Source: JANQOH01 sp965242575
GTDB taxonomy: Bacteria > Pseudomonadota > Alphaproteobacteria > UBA7887
Direction of reading: 5' to 3'
DNA length: 64,000 nucleotides
Assembly (NCBI GenBank): GCA_965242575.1
Contig: OZ251461.1
Location: 2,294,001-2,358,000, forward strand
Shown here: positions 26,585-35,592 of the stretch, one piece after another
How the letters are laid out: every line of letters begins with the position of its first letter
How positions within the stretch are numbered: the stretch's first letter is position 1
Program-made: the position numbers and the translations under genes
The notes under the pieces: model-generated
The model's input: the letters and a program-made list of their open reading frames with translations, nothing else
Database searches by the model: none
What the model was told of the DNA's origin: nothing

Positions 26585-27346
26585 CCCTTCGCGGTGGATG
26601 GCGAAGGGCGAGAACGCCTGCCCCACCGGCATGACCTCGAGGCGGTTGACGTTGACGTTGGCGGGGAGGGCGGCCACCGCGTAAATCGTCTCCGCCAGGT
26701 CGGCGGCGGTCATGGGGTTGGCGCCGGCGTAGATCCGCGCCGACCGGCCGGCGTCGCCCTTGAAGCGGACGAGCGAGAATTCGGTCTCGGTCATCCCCGG
26801 TTCGATGCAGGTGGCGCGGACGCGGGTCCCCAGCAGGTCGGAGCGCATATTCAGGGTGAACTGGCGCACGAAAGCCTTTGTTCCGCCATAGACGTTTCCG
26901 CCGGGATAGGGGTAGGATCCGGCCACCGATCCGATGTTGATTATGTGGCCGGAGTCGCGCGCGACCATGCCGGAGACCACCGCCCGGGTCACGTAGGCGA
27001 GGCCCTTGACGTTGGTGTCGATCATGCGCTCCCAGTCGTCGAGGTCGGCGTCCTGCGCGCCCTCCAGCCCCTGCGCGAGGCCGGCGTTGTTGACCAGCAG
27101 GTCGACCGCGGCGAATTCCGGGGGCAGGGCGGGGATCGCGGCGGCGACGGCCGCGCGGTCCGACACGTCCAGCGGCAGGGGGTGGACCGGCGCGTCCAGT
27201 TCGGCGGCGAGCGCCGCGAGCCTGTCGGCGCGCCGTCCGGCGACGACGAGGCGGGCGCCGGCGGCGGCGAAACGCCGCGCCGTCGCGGCGCCGATGCCGG
27301 CGGTGGCGCCGGTGACGAGGACGCATCGGCCGGAAAAGTCGGTCAT
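26579..27346 (-). CDS. Short-chain dehydrogenase, YdfG-like
   Basis: 255 residues. Rossmann fold with TGATAGIG cofactor motif, NNAG (LLVNNAGLAQG), catalytic Ser in GSVAG and YGGTK (Tyr-x3-Lys). The C-terminal EVMPVGQAFSPFAIHR is typical of YdfG-type NADP-dependent 3-hydroxy acid (L-allo-threonine/serine) dehydrogenases. It is divergent from the 3-hydroxyisobutyrate dehydrogenase-like gene at 27409, with 62 nt between them, so a shared promoter region is likely. The actual substrate is unknown. Confidence 0.9.
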   Translation of the reverse strand: MTDFSGRCVLVTGATAGIGAATARRFAAAGARLVVAGRRADRLAALAAELDAPVHPLPLDVSDRAAVAAAIPALPPEFAAVDLLVNNAGLAQGLEGAQDADLDDWERMIDTNVKGLAYVTRAVVSGMVARDSGHIINIGSVAGSYPYPGGNVYGGTKAFVRQFTLNMRSDLLGTRVRATCIEPGMTETEFSLVRFKGDAGRSARIYAGANPMTAADLAETIYAVAALPANVNVNRLEVMPVGQAFSPFAIHREGS

Positions 27347-27408
27347 GGTTCGCTTCCTTGCGCGATTCCTGCTATCCGAACGGCGGGCAGTTCCGGGGGA
27401 GGGGCGAC

Positions 27409-28287
27409 ATGGCGCAGCCGCGGAAGACCGCGTTCGTCGGACTCGGAGTCATGGGATACCCCATGGCGGGGCATCTCGCCACGAAGGGGCACGAGGTCGC
27501 GGTCCATAACCGCACCGCGGCGCGCGCCGGGGCGTGGACCGCCGCCCATGGCGGCGCCCGCGCCGACACCCCGGCGCAGGCGGCGGCGGGGCGCGATTTC
27601 GTGTTCGTTTGCGTCGGCGACGACGACGACGTGCGCAGCGTCGTTTACGGTGGCGACGGCGTCCTCGCCGGCATGTCCGAGGGCGCGGTGCTGGTGGACC
27701 ACACCACCGATTCCGCCGACCTGGCGCGCGAACTCGCCGCGGCGGCGCGGGAAAAGGGAGTGGGGTTCGTCGACGCGCCGGTCTCCGGCGGCCAGGCCGG
27801 CGCCGAGAACGGAGTGCTTACGGTCATGTGCGGCGGGGAGAAGGAAACCTTCCAACGCGCCGCGCCGGTTATCGAATCCTACGCCCGTGCGGTGACGCTC
27901 ATGGGGCCGGCCGGCGCCGGGCAGCTCGCCAAGATGGTCAACCAGATCTGCATCGCCGGCCTCGTCCAGGGGTTGTCCGAGGGCATGAATTTCGCCGCCC
28001 GGGCGGGCCTCGATTGCGACCTCGTGGCCGACGTCGTCTCGCAGGGCGCCGCGGGGTCGTGGCAGATGGAGAACCGCGCCCGCACCATGGCGCGCGGCGA
28101 ATTCGCATTCGGCTTCGCGGTCGACTGGATGCGCAAGGACCTGGCGATCGCCCTGGCGGAGGCCGAGCGCAACGGCGCGCGGCTTCCGGTCACGGCGCTC
28201 GTCGACAAGTTCTACGCCCACGTGCAGGCGCGGGGCGGCGGACGCTGGGACACGTCGAGCCTCATCCACCTGCTCGCGAACGATTGA
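27409..28287 (+). CDS. 3-hydroxyisobutyrate dehydrogenase-family oxidoreductase
   Basis: 292 residues. Beta-hydroxyacid dehydrogenase family: FVGLGVMGYPMAGHL (NAD(P) site), FVDAPVSGGQAGAENG (substrate site) and the catalytic Lys in GAGQLAKMVNQI. The ATG at 27409 has GGGGGAGGGG directly upstream, better than an earlier ATG at 27358. It may be a tartronate-semialdehyde reductase, glyoxylate/succinic-semialdehyde reductase or 3-hydroxyisobutyrate dehydrogenase; sequence alone does not decide. Divergent from the YdfG-like gene. Confidence 0.9.
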   Translation: MAQPRKTAFVGLGVMGYPMAGHLATKGHEVAVHNRTAARAGAWTAAHGGARADTPAQAAAGRDFVFVCVGDDDDVRSVVYGGDGVLAGMSEGAVLVDHTTDSADLARELAAAAREKGVGFVDAPVSGGQAGAENGVLTVMCGGEKETFQRAAPVIESYARAVTLMGPAGAGQLAKMVNQICIAGLVQGLSEGMNFAARAGLDCDLVADVVSQGAAGSWQMENRARTMARGEFAFGFAVDWMRKDLAIALAEAERNGARLPVTALVDKFYAHVQARGGGRWDTSSLIHLLAND

Positions 28288-28422
28288 ACGGACGGCGCGT
28301 CGCGTCGGCGCGGGAGTCGGTTCACGCATGGTTCCATTATGGCGGGCGCGGCGCGTCCGTGTCAAGAGCGATTCGGGCGCCGCCGCCGCCGCCGGCGTCT
28401 TTTCTCGTGCGCGTTCGCGCAA

Positions 28423-28442
28423 TGCCGGCGCGGACGCCGGCG
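28423..28442. repeat. Intergenic hairpin, REP-like family copy
   Basis: GCCGGCG-CGGA-CGCCGGC about 20 nt beyond the mazG stop. On the minus strand it is followed by TTGCGCGAACGCGCA, a second hairpin as at position 17. The 175 nt between the dehydrogenase and mazG stops otherwise look empty. Placed between two converging genes, it may help end both transcripts. Confidence 0.55.
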
Positions 28443-28462
28443 CCTCGGCGTGAGAAACGCGG

Positions 28463-29251
28463 CTATTCGGGCTTGGGCTCCTCCGCCTTGGCGCGGTCCC
28501 AGAGGCGGTCCATCTCGGCGAGATCGGAGTCTTCCGGGGCGCGGCCGGCGGCGGCGAGCAGGGCCTCGACGCGGCGGAACCGGCGTTCGAACTTGTCGTT
28601 GGCTGCGCGGAGCGCGGTTTCGGGGTCGACGCCGGCGTGGCGCGCCAGGTTGGCGCAGGCGAACAGCACGTCGCCGAGCTCCTCGGCCGCGCGCGCCGGA
28701 GCGGGTTCGGCGCGGTCGAGCTCGGCCGCGAATTCGGCGACCTCCTCGCGCAGCTTGGCGAGCGCGGGCGCCGGGCCGGGCCAGTCGAAACCGACGCGGG
28801 CCGCGCGGCGCTGCAATTTGTGGGCCCGCGACAGGGCGGGGAGGGCGCGGGCCACTCCGTCCAGCGCGCCCGCGCCGGCGCCCGTCTCGGCGCGCTCGCG
28901 CGCCTTCGCGTCCTCCCACGAGGAGGCGGGCGCGCCGCCGAACACGTGCGGGTGGCGGCGGACCATCTTGCCGGAGATCGCGCGGGCTACGTCGGCGAAG
29001 TCGAATGCGCCGGCCTCGCGGCCCATCTGCGCGTAGAGCGCGATCTGGAACAGCAGGTCGCCGAGTTCGTCGACCAGGGCGGGCATGTCGCCGCGGTCGA
29101 TGGCGTCGCGGACCTCGTACGCCTCCTCGACGGTGTGCGGGGCGATGGTCGCGAAGGTCTGCGCCTTGTCCCACGGGCAGCCGCGTTCGGGGTCGCGCAG
29201 GCGCGCCACGATGGCGAGGAGGCGGTCGATTTCGGATACCGGCTCAGGCAT
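28463..29251 (-). CDS. mazG: Nucleoside triphosphate pyrophosphohydrolase MazG
   Basis: 262 residues, two MazG domains. The first has CPWDKAQTFATIAPHTVEEAYEV and ELGDLLFQ; the second ELGDVLFACANLARHAG. The EExxE and ExxD metal ligands are visible in the first repeat. Hydrolyses NTPs/dNTPs to NMP and PPi, a house-cleaning function. Length matches E. coli MazG. The ~45 nt between it and the membrane-protein gene upstream are unusually AT-rich (TATATTATGG) and may hold its promoter. Confidence 0.93.
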   Translation of the reverse strand: MPEPVSEIDRLLAIVARLRDPERGCPWDKAQTFATIAPHTVEEAYEVRDAIDRGDMPALVDELGDLLFQIALYAQMGREAGAFDFADVARAISGKMVRRHPHVFGGAPASSWEDAKARERAETGAGAGALDGVARALPALSRAHKLQRRAARVGFDWPGPAPALAKLREEVAEFAAELDRAEPAPARAAEELGDVLFACANLARHAGVDPETALRAANDKFERRFRRVEALLAAAGRAPEDSDLAEMDRLWDRAKAEEPKPE

Positions 29252-29295
29252 GGGAAAATCGCATAATGTATATTATGGTAAATTATCGACCGCGG

Positions 29296-29601
29296 TCAGC
29301 GGCCCGCCAGCCGCCGGCGGATTTCGCGCACCAGGAACCCGGCGCCGAGCATCGCCGCGACGCAGACGGCGACCATCGCGGCGGCGTTCGCCAGCCCGAC
29401 CGTCTCGCCGAACGACACGTAGACGGCGACGCGGATCGCGCCCCACACGGCGCCGGCGCATCCGAGCAGGCCGGCGGCGGCGCGCGCGGCGCGGCGATGA
29501 TTCCAGCCGAGGACCGCGGCGAGCGTCCAGAGGATCGGGTCGGCGAGCGCGCCCCGAACCATGATCGGGAGCAGCGCGGGGTCCATGGCGGTCCGCGTCA
29601 C
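29296..29601 (-). CDS. Small membrane protein at the end of the tatD operon
   Basis: 101 residues from a GTG that overlaps the tatD stop by 4 nt (GTGA). About three hydrophobic segments are visible (roughly 20-35, 43-62, 70-92) with an Arg-rich C-terminus (REIRRRLAGR). No family recognised. The overlap with tatD supports it as a true gene rather than a chance ORF. Confidence 0.55.
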   Translation of the reverse strand: MTRTAMDPALLPIMVRGALADPILWTLAAVLGWNHRRAARAAAGLLGCAGAVWGAIRVAVYVSFGETVGLANAAAMVAVCVAAMLGAGFLVREIRRRLAGR

Positions 29602-30392
29602 GCCGCCGCCGCCGGCGGCCGCGCCCTGGCGAACAGGCGGAAGAAGTTGTCGGTGGTCCGGCGCGCGAAGTCGTCCTCCGGCAACCCTGCCAGCCCGGCG
29701 ACGACGCGCGCCGTGTCGGCGACGAAGGCCGGCTCGTTGCGCTTGCCGCGGTTCGGGACCGGGGCCAGGAACGGCGCGTCGGTCTCCACCAGGATGCGCT
29801 CGACGGGAACGCGGCGCGCGGCCTGGCGCACCGCCTCGGCGTTGCGGAAGGTGACGATGCCGGAGAACGAGATCGACATGCCGAGCGCCAGCGCGCAGTC
29901 CGCCATCCGGGGGCCGGCGCTGAAACAGTGGATGAGGCCCGGGAAGGCGCCCTTCCCCGCCTCGTCCTCCAGGATCGCCACGGTGTCGTCGTCGGCGTCG
30001 CGGGTGTGGACGATGAGCGGCAGCCCGGTCTCCCGCGCCGCCGCGGCGTGGGCGCGGAAGTTCGCCTCCTGCGCCGCGCGGGGGCTGTGCTCGTAATAGT
30101 AGTCCAGCCCGGTCTCGCCGATGCCGACGACCTTCGGGTCGCGCGCCGCCTCGACCAGGGCGGCCGCGTCGACGGCGGGTTCGTCGGCGGCGTTGTGCGG
30201 GTGGACCCCGACCGAGCAGAACATGTCGTCGTACCGCTCCGCGACCGCGCGCACGCGGGCGAATTCGCTCATGCGGGTGCAGATGGTCTGGATGCAGACC
30301 ACGCCGCGCGCGCGGGCGCGCGCCACCACCGCGTCGAGGTCGCCGGCGAATTCGGGAAAGTCGAGATGGCAGTGGCTGTCGACGAGCCTCAC
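29598..30392 (-). CDS. tatD: TatD family metal-dependent DNase
   Basis: 264 residues from a GTG overlapping the metG stop. Metal ligands of the TIM-barrel hydrolase are visible: DSHCHLD, the Glu in GIGETGLDYYY, LIVHTRDAD, LIHCFSAG and VETDAPFLAPV. TatD enzymes are 3'-5' exonucleases or deoxyribonucleases linked to DNA repair. The metG-tatD order is conserved in alphaproteobacteria. Confidence 0.95.
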   Translation of the reverse strand: MRLVDSHCHLDFPEFAGDLDAVVARARARGVVCIQTICTRMSEFARVRAVAERYDDMFCSVGVHPHNAADEPAVDAAALVEAARDPKVVGIGETGLDYYYEHSPRAAQEANFRAHAAAARETGLPLIVHTRDADDDTVAILEDEAGKGAFPGLIHCFSAGPRMADCALALGMSISFSGIVTFRNAEAVRQAARRVPVERILVETDAPFLAPVPNRGKRNEPAFVADTARVVAGLAGLPEDDFARRTTDNFFRLFARARPPAAAA

Positions 30393-31963
30393 GCGGCCCC
30401 CGCCTCCGCTGCTTCGAGGGCGGCCTTGTCGACGCGCGGGAACACCCCGCGCGGCGCAGGCAGCGGAGTCCCCGGAGCGAGGGCGCGGCCGGGCGCCAGC
30501 GCCGCGAAGTCGCGCGCGTCCGGCGCCGCCGCCAATTGGTCGAGCAGCGCCGCCGCCGCCGCCGGCGTGAACGGCTGGACGGTTATCGCCAGGTGGCGGA
30601 TGGTCTCGCACAGCGCGTAGAGGACGGTTCCCATGCGTTCGGGGTCGGTCTTGCGCAGGGTCCACGGCGCCTCCCGGTCGACATAGGCGTTCGCCGCGCG
30701 GACGAGGCTCCATATGTGTTCGAGGGCGTCGCTCAACCCCTGGCGCGCCATGCTCCGGCGCAGTTCGGGGATCAGGCCGGCGGCGGCGGCGAGCAGGGCG
30801 CGGTCGGATTCGGCGAACGGCCCCGGCGCGGGGACGCGCCCGCCGCAGTTCCGCGCCACCATGCTGAGGACGCGCTGGGCGAGGTTGCCGAAATCGTTGG
30901 CCAGGTCGCGGTCGATGCGGCGGACGATGGCGGCGCGGGAGAAGTCCGCGTCGTTGCCGAACGGCACTTCGCGCAGGACGAAATAGCGCACTTGGTCGAG
31001 GCCGTAGGTCTCGATCAGCCGGAACGGCTCGACCGCGTTGCGCAGGGTCTTCGACATCTTCTGGCCTTCGACGGTCCACCAGCCGTGGGCGAACACGCGC
31101 TCCGGCGGCGGGAGGCCGGCGGCCATCAGGAAGGCCGGCCAATAGACGGCGTGGAACCGCAGGATGTCCTTGCCGACGACGTGGACGCTGGCGGGCCAGA
31201 AGGCGCGGAACGATTCCGAGTCGGCGTCCGGGTAGCCGACGCCGGTCATGTAGTTGGTCAGCGCGTCGAGCCAGACGTAGATGACGTGGCCGTCGTCGCC
31301 GGGCACCGGCACCCCCCAGCGGAAGCCGGTGCGCGAGACGGACAGGTCCTCGAGGCCGCCGCGGACGAAGCTCAGGACCTCGTTGCGCCGCGACTCGGGG
31401 AGGATCGCGTCGGGATGGGCCTCGTAATGGGCGAGCAGCCGGTCGCCCCAGGCGGACAGGCGGAAGAAGTAGCTGGGCTCCTCGACGCGCTCGACCGGCG
31501 CGCCGGAGGGCGCGAGCTTCTCGCCGTCCGGCCCTTCCGCCAGCTCCGACTCGGCGACGTAGGCCTCGTCGCGCACCGAATACCAGCCGGAATAGGAGCC
31601 GAGGTAGATTTCGCCGGCGTCGACCAGGGCGCTCCAGATCGCCTGGCTGGCGCGCGCGTGGGCCGGCTCGGTGGTGCGGATGAAGCGGTCGTGGGTGCAG
31701 CCCACGGCGTCGGCCAGGGCGCGGAAGCGCGCCGAAACGCGGTCGGCGAAGGCTTGCGGCTCCTCCCCGGCGGCGCGCGCGGACTTCTCCACCTTCTGGC
31801 CGTGCTCGTCGGTTCCGGTCAGGAACATGACGCGCTTGCCGTCGAGGCGCTGGAACCGCGCCAGGGCGTCGCAGGCGATGGTGGTGTAGGCGTGGCCGAG
31901 ATGCGGCGCGTCGTTGACGTAATAGATGGGCGTGGTGACGTACCAGGAGTCGCGCGCGGTCAT
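30389..31963 (-). CDS. metG: Methionyl-tRNA synthetase
   Basis: 524 residues, the short (type without Zn knuckle Cys cluster, no C-terminal dimer domain) class I enzyme. HIGH motif as HLGH in YYVNDAPHLGHAYTT; KMSKS as KMSKT in GQKMSKTLRN; the anticodon-binding helical domain contains the NDFGNLAQRVLSM segment. The ATG overlaps the holB stop by 4 nt (ATGA), and the 3' end overlaps tatD. Confidence 0.96.
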   Translation of the reverse strand: MTARDSWYVTTPIYYVNDAPHLGHAYTTIACDALARFQRLDGKRVMFLTGTDEHGQKVEKSARAAGEEPQAFADRVSARFRALADAVGCTHDRFIRTTEPAHARASQAIWSALVDAGEIYLGSYSGWYSVRDEAYVAESELAEGPDGEKLAPSGAPVERVEEPSYFFRLSAWGDRLLAHYEAHPDAILPESRRNEVLSFVRGGLEDLSVSRTGFRWGVPVPGDDGHVIYVWLDALTNYMTGVGYPDADSESFRAFWPASVHVVGKDILRFHAVYWPAFLMAAGLPPPERVFAHGWWTVEGQKMSKTLRNAVEPFRLIETYGLDQVRYFVLREVPFGNDADFSRAAIVRRIDRDLANDFGNLAQRVLSMVARNCGGRVPAPGPFAESDRALLAAAAGLIPELRRSMARQGLSDALEHIWSLVRAANAYVDREAPWTLRKTDPERMGTVLYALCETIRHLAITVQPFTPAAAAALLDQLAAAPDARDFAALAPGRALAPGTPLPAPRGVFPRVDKAALEAAEAGAA

Positions 31964-33090
31964 CGGCCGGCCTCCGGCGCGGTCACCGGCCGGGGGGCGC
32001 GTCCGCGCGCGGCGGAATCGAGCGCGAGGAGCGCGCCGAGGACGACCTGCTTGCGGTCGAGGTTGACGAGGTCCGCCCCCCGGGCGAGTTCGCGGACCTT
32101 CTCCCACAGCTCGGCCCAGCGGGCGGGCGGAGCGGCGTCGAGCAGCCGGCGCGCGGCGGCCTCCTCCCCGGGCAGCGCCGTGTCGGGCGCCCGGCCGCGC
32201 GCGCCGGCTGTCGCGAGGCGCGCGATCCAGCGCGCCGTCAACCGCATGGCGAGGCGGAAGGACGCCTCCGCGCCCCGCCGCGCCAGTTTGTCGGCGAACG
32301 CATGCGCCGCCGCTACGTCGATCCCCGGCGCGGCGGCGATCAGCCCCACCGCCTCGCGGTAAATTTCCAGCCCGCCATTGTCGGCGAGCTCCAGCGCGGC
32401 GCCGGGCGCGCCGTCGGACAGCGCCGCCAGCAGCGCGCGGTCCTCGGCGCCGAGGTCTGGCCGCGCGGCGGCGAGGAGCGCGTCCACCCGCTCCGCCGGG
32501 AGCGGCGCCAGGACGAGCCGGCGGCAGCGGCTGCGCAAGGTCGCCGGAACGCGGCCGGGGACGTGCGCCACCAGCAGCAGCAGGCCGCGCGGCGGCGGCT
32601 CCTCGACGATCTTCAGCACCGCGTTGGCGGCGTTGCGGTTCATCTCGTCGGCGGCGTCGACGACGGCGACGCGCCAGCCGCCCTCGGCCGCGGTGAGCGC
32701 GAAGAAGCTCCCCACCCGCCGCGCGTCGTCGACGACGATTTGCGAGCGGACGGCGCCGGTCTTGCGGCGCGGGTCGACGGTGCGCTCGACGGTGAGCAGG
32801 TCGGCGTGGCCGGAGGCCGCTGTCCGACGGAAGACCGGATGCGCCGGGTCGAGGTAGAGCGCGCCCTCCCCTTCCCCGCCGCCCGCCGCCGCGCCGCCGC
32901 CGCCCGCCAGCACGTGGCGCGCGAAGCGGTAGGCCAGCGTCGCCTTGCCGACGCCGCGCGGCCCGCAGACCAGCCAGGCGTGGGGCAGCCGCCCGGAGGC
33001 GAAGGCGCGCGCGAGCGCCTCCTCCGCCGCTTCGTGCCCGGCGAGGCGCGGATTCGCGCGCGGCGGCGGCGATTCGCGGACGCCGGTCAC
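31960..33090 (-). CDS. holB: DNA polymerase III delta-prime subunit
   Basis: 376 residues from a GTG overlapping the tmk stop. Clamp-loader AAA+ domain: HAWLVCGPRGVGKATLAYRFARH (P-loop), VVVDDARRVGSFF, VAVVDAADEMNRNAANAVLKIVEEPP, and an arginine-finger SRC region (LRSRCRRLVLAPL). The Gly/Ala-rich insert near residue 65 replaces the usual zinc-binding loop. Loads the beta clamp onto DNA. Part of the tmk-holB-metG-tatD series. Confidence 0.93.
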   Translation of the reverse strand: MTGVRESPPPRANPRLAGHEAAEEALARAFASGRLPHAWLVCGPRGVGKATLAYRFARHVLAGGGGAAAGGGEGEGALYLDPAHPVFRRTAASGHADLLTVERTVDPRRKTGAVRSQIVVDDARRVGSFFALTAAEGGWRVAVVDAADEMNRNAANAVLKIVEEPPPRGLLLLVAHVPGRVPATLRSRCRRLVLAPLPAERVDALLAAARPDLGAEDRALLAALSDGAPGAALELADNGGLEIYREAVGLIAAAPGIDVAAAHAFADKLARRGAEASFRLAMRLTARWIARLATAGARGRAPDTALPGEEAAARRLLDAAPPARWAELWEKVRELARGADLVNLDRKQVVLGALLALDSAARGRAPRPVTAPEAGR

Positions 33091-33710
33091 GGGAAGGCCC
33101 GCGCGACGGCCTCGGCCACCCGGTCCGCCACCGCGTCGACGCCGCCGGACGCGTCGATCGACACGCAGCGGTCCGGGTCGCGGCGGGCGATGTCCCGGAA
33201 GGCCGCGCGGACGGATTCGTGGAACTCCGCGTCGCGCGCCTCGTAGCGGCTCCACAGGCCGCGCCCGCGGGCGCGCGCAAGGCCCTCGGCGGCGGGCAGG
33301 TCGAGAACGACGGTGAGATCGGGGCGCAGATCGCCGAGGACCAGCCGGTGCAGCTCCTCCACCGCCGCGCGCCCCAGGCCCATCGCGTAGCCCTGGTACG
33401 CCATCGTCGAATCGGCGAAGCGGTCGCACAGCACCCAGTCTCCGCGCGCGAGCGCCGGCTCGATCGCCTGGGTCACGTGCGCCCGGCGCGCGGCGTAATG
33501 CAGGAGCGCCTCCGACGCCGCGTCCCAACGCTGCGCCGGGCCCTTGAGCAGCAGGTCGCGCAGCGCCTCGCCGGCGGGCGTCCCGCCCGGTTCTCGGGTG
33601 GCGAGGAGCCCGGTCCCGCGGCCGCGCAGCCGGGCGGCCAGACGCGCGCATTGAGTCGTCTTGCCCGCGCCCTCCCCTCCCTCGACGGCGATGAACCGGC
33701 CCCGCGCCAT
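33087..33710 (-). CDS. tmk: Thymidylate kinase
   Basis: 207 residues. P-loop EGGEGAGKTTQ (about 10-20), TREPGGTP, the DR(F/Y) motif in CDRFADSTMAYQGY, and a lid region. Makes dTDP from dTMP. It starts 4 nt after the dacA stop and overlaps holB by 4 nt, so it is translated as part of the same message. Confidence 0.96.
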   Translation of the reverse strand: MARGRFIAVEGGEGAGKTTQCARLAARLRGRGTGLLATREPGGTPAGEALRDLLLKGPAQRWDAASEALLHYAARRAHVTQAIEPALARGDWVLCDRFADSTMAYQGYAMGLGRAAVEELHRLVLGDLRPDLTVVLDLPAAEGLARARGRGLWSRYEARDAEFHESVRAAFRDIARRDPDRCVSIDASGGVDAVADRVAEAVARAFP

Positions 33711-33714
33711 CGCC

Positions 33715-34863
33715 TTACAGGGAGTCCGGGCCGAAAACCGCGTGGCGCAGGACCGCCCACACCCGCCCGAACGCGCCGGTCCTTTCCACCGCGGCGGCGG
33801 CGCGGAGGGGGCGCTCCAGCGCCGGGAGCCCGGGCGCGGCGACCCGCAGCGTCGCGATCTCGGCCCCGGCCGCTATGGGCGCGGGCACGGGAGAGTCCAG
33901 CTCCACCGAGACCTCGAGGCCGTCGCGCCCTTCGCGCGAGAGGGTCACGGCCAGGTCGTCCTCCAGGACCAGGGGCACGCCGGGCCGGACGCCGAGCCAC
34001 ACCCGGGCGGTCTCGATCTCCTCGCCGGCCGAGAACAAGGTGTAGTTGTCGGTCTCGCGGAAGCCCCAGCCGATGAGGCGCGCCGCCTCCCCGGAGCGCG
34101 CGCGGGCGCTGTCGAGCCCGGTGATCGCCAGGATCAGGCGGCGTCCGCTCCGCGCCGCGGAGCCGGCGAGGCTGTAACCGGCGGCCTCGGTGTAGCCGGT
34201 CTTCATGCCGTCGGCGCCGATGTCCATGTAGAGGAGCGGGTTGCGGTTGTCCTGCCGGATGCCGCCATAGGTGAATTCCGTCTCGGCGAAATACGGGAAG
34301 TATTCGGGAAACTCGCGGACCAGGCGCCCGGTGAGGCGGGCGAGATCGCGCGCCGACATGACGTGCGCCGGGTCGGGCAGGCCGCTGGAATTGACGAAGT
34401 GGCTGTCGCGCAGGCCGATCTCGCGCGCGCGTTCGTTCATCGCCGCGGCGAACGCCTCCTCGGTTCCGGAGACGGCCTCGGCGACGACGACGCAGGCGTC
34501 GTTGCCGGACTGGACGATAATCCCGCGCAGCAGGTCCTCCACCGAAACCGTCGTGTCGACCTCGACGAACATTTTGGAGCCGCCGGTGCGCCACGCCTTC
34601 TCGCTCACCGGCAGCATGTCGTCGAGCGCCATGCGGCCGTCGCGCAGGCGTTCGAACACCATGTAGACGGTCATCAATTTGCTCATCGACGCGGGCGGAA
34701 CCGGCTTGTCCGCATCGCGCTCCAGCAGCACCGTCCCGGTGTCGTGGTCGACCAGTATGGCCTCCCGGGCGGTGGTGTCGAAGGCGTCCGCGCGCGCCGC
34801 CAGCGCCAGCGCCAGGAACAGGGCGGCGGGCGCGAGGCCGGGCGCGCGGGGCCGGACGCTCAA
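33715..34863 (-). CDS. dacA: D-alanyl-D-alanine carboxypeptidase (penicillin-binding protein 5/6 family)
   Basis: 382 residues. Signal peptide LFLALALAARADA, then peptidase S11 motifs SxxK (SMSK in PASMSKLMT), SxN (SGN in QSGNDAC) and KTG (MKTGYTE), followed by a PBP5_C domain. Trims the terminal D-Ala of peptidoglycan pentapeptides. No ATG or GTG fits; the best start is the TTG at 34863, which overlaps the rlpA stop (TTGA) and gives a normal signal peptide. A C-terminal amphipathic anchor is plausible but weak. Confidence 0.92.
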   Translation of the reverse strand: MSVRPRAPGLAPAALFLALALAARADAFDTTAREAILVDHDTGTVLLERDADKPVPPASMSKLMTVYMVFERLRDGRMALDDMLPVSEKAWRTGGSKMFVEVDTTVSVEDLLRGIIVQSGNDACVVVAEAVSGTEEAFAAAMNERAREIGLRDSHFVNSSGLPDPAHVMSARDLARLTGRLVREFPEYFPYFAETEFTYGGIRQDNRNPLLYMDIGADGMKTGYTEAAGYSLAGSAARSGRRLILAITGLDSARARSGEAARLIGWGFRETDNYTLFSAGEEIETARVWLGVRPGVPLVLEDDLAVTLSREGRDGLEVSVELDSPVPAPIAAGAEIATLRVAAPGLPALERPLRAAAAVERTGAFGRVWAVLRHAVFGPDSL

Positions 34864-35582
34864 TGGACGACCATGCGGACGTCGCGGTGGCCGGCGCCGC
34901 GGAGGCGGTCCGCCAGCGCGGCCGCCCGGGCCGGCGACTCCAGCGGGCCGGCGCGCACGCGGTGCAGCAGGCCCCGCGAGGTGCGGGCGCGGGCGACGGC
35001 GAAATCGGCGATCCGCGACAGGCGCGCGCGCAAGCGCCGGGCGTTGTCGGGGTTCGCGAAGGCTCCGGCCTCCACGTAGTACCGGCCGCCGGATTCGGAG
35101 CGCATGGCGGGCGGGCCGCCGATGGCCTGGACGCGGACGTGCGCTGTCCCCTGGCGGAGGAAGCCCAATTCCCGCGCCGCGCGCCGCGACACGTCGATGA
35201 TGCGCCCCTTCGCGAACGGGCCGCGGTCGTTCACCGTGAGGACGATGCTGGCGCCGTTCTCCAGATTGGTGACGCGGACGCGGCTCGGCATGGGCAGGGT
35301 GGTGTGCGCGGCGGTCAGCGCCTCCATGTCGTAGACGTCGCCGTTGGCGGTCAACTTGCCGTGGAAGCCGGGGCCGTACCACGACGCGACTCCCGCCGCG
35401 TCGTAGCCGGGCTGGACGCGCGGGACGTAGCGGACGCCCCTGACGACGTAGGGCGCGCCGACCTTGAAGACGCCGGCGGACGGAGCGGCGGCGGCGGGCG
35501 GCGGGCGGCGGGACTCGTCGCCGCCCGAACACGCGCCGAGCGCCAGGAGCAGGGCCGCGGCGATGGGACCGAAGCGAGGCAT
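34860..35582 (-). CDS. rlpA: RlpA septal lytic transglycosylase lipoprotein with SPOR domain
   Basis: 240 residues. Lipoprotein signal with lipobox LGAC (Cys at about 18); double-psi beta-barrel (GVASWYGPGFHGKLTANGDVYDM, VTNLENGASIVLTVNDRGPF, ...IIDVSRRAA); C-terminal SPOR domain (YYVEAGAFANPDNA...VRAGPLES). RlpA cuts naked glycan strands and SPOR recruits it to septal peptidoglycan. It lies 10 nt after mltB and overlaps dacA, a peptidoglycan-remodelling set. Confidence 0.94.
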   Translation of the reverse strand: MPRFGPIAAALLLALGACSGGDESRRPPPAAAAPSAGVFKVGAPYVVRGVRYVPRVQPGYDAAGVASWYGPGFHGKLTANGDVYDMEALTAAHTTLPMPSRVRVTNLENGASIVLTVNDRGPFAKGRIIDVSRRAARELGFLRQGTAHVRVQAIGGPPAMRSESGGRYYVEAGAFANPDNARRLRARLSRIADFAVARARTSRGLLHRVRAGPLESPARAAALADRLRGAGHRDVRMVVH

Positions 35583-35592
35583 GGCGATGGAT

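Noticed and set aside
29252..29295. tRNA or small RNA gene in the AT-rich 44-nt gap
   Set aside because: Too short and no cloverleaf; more likely promoter DNA.
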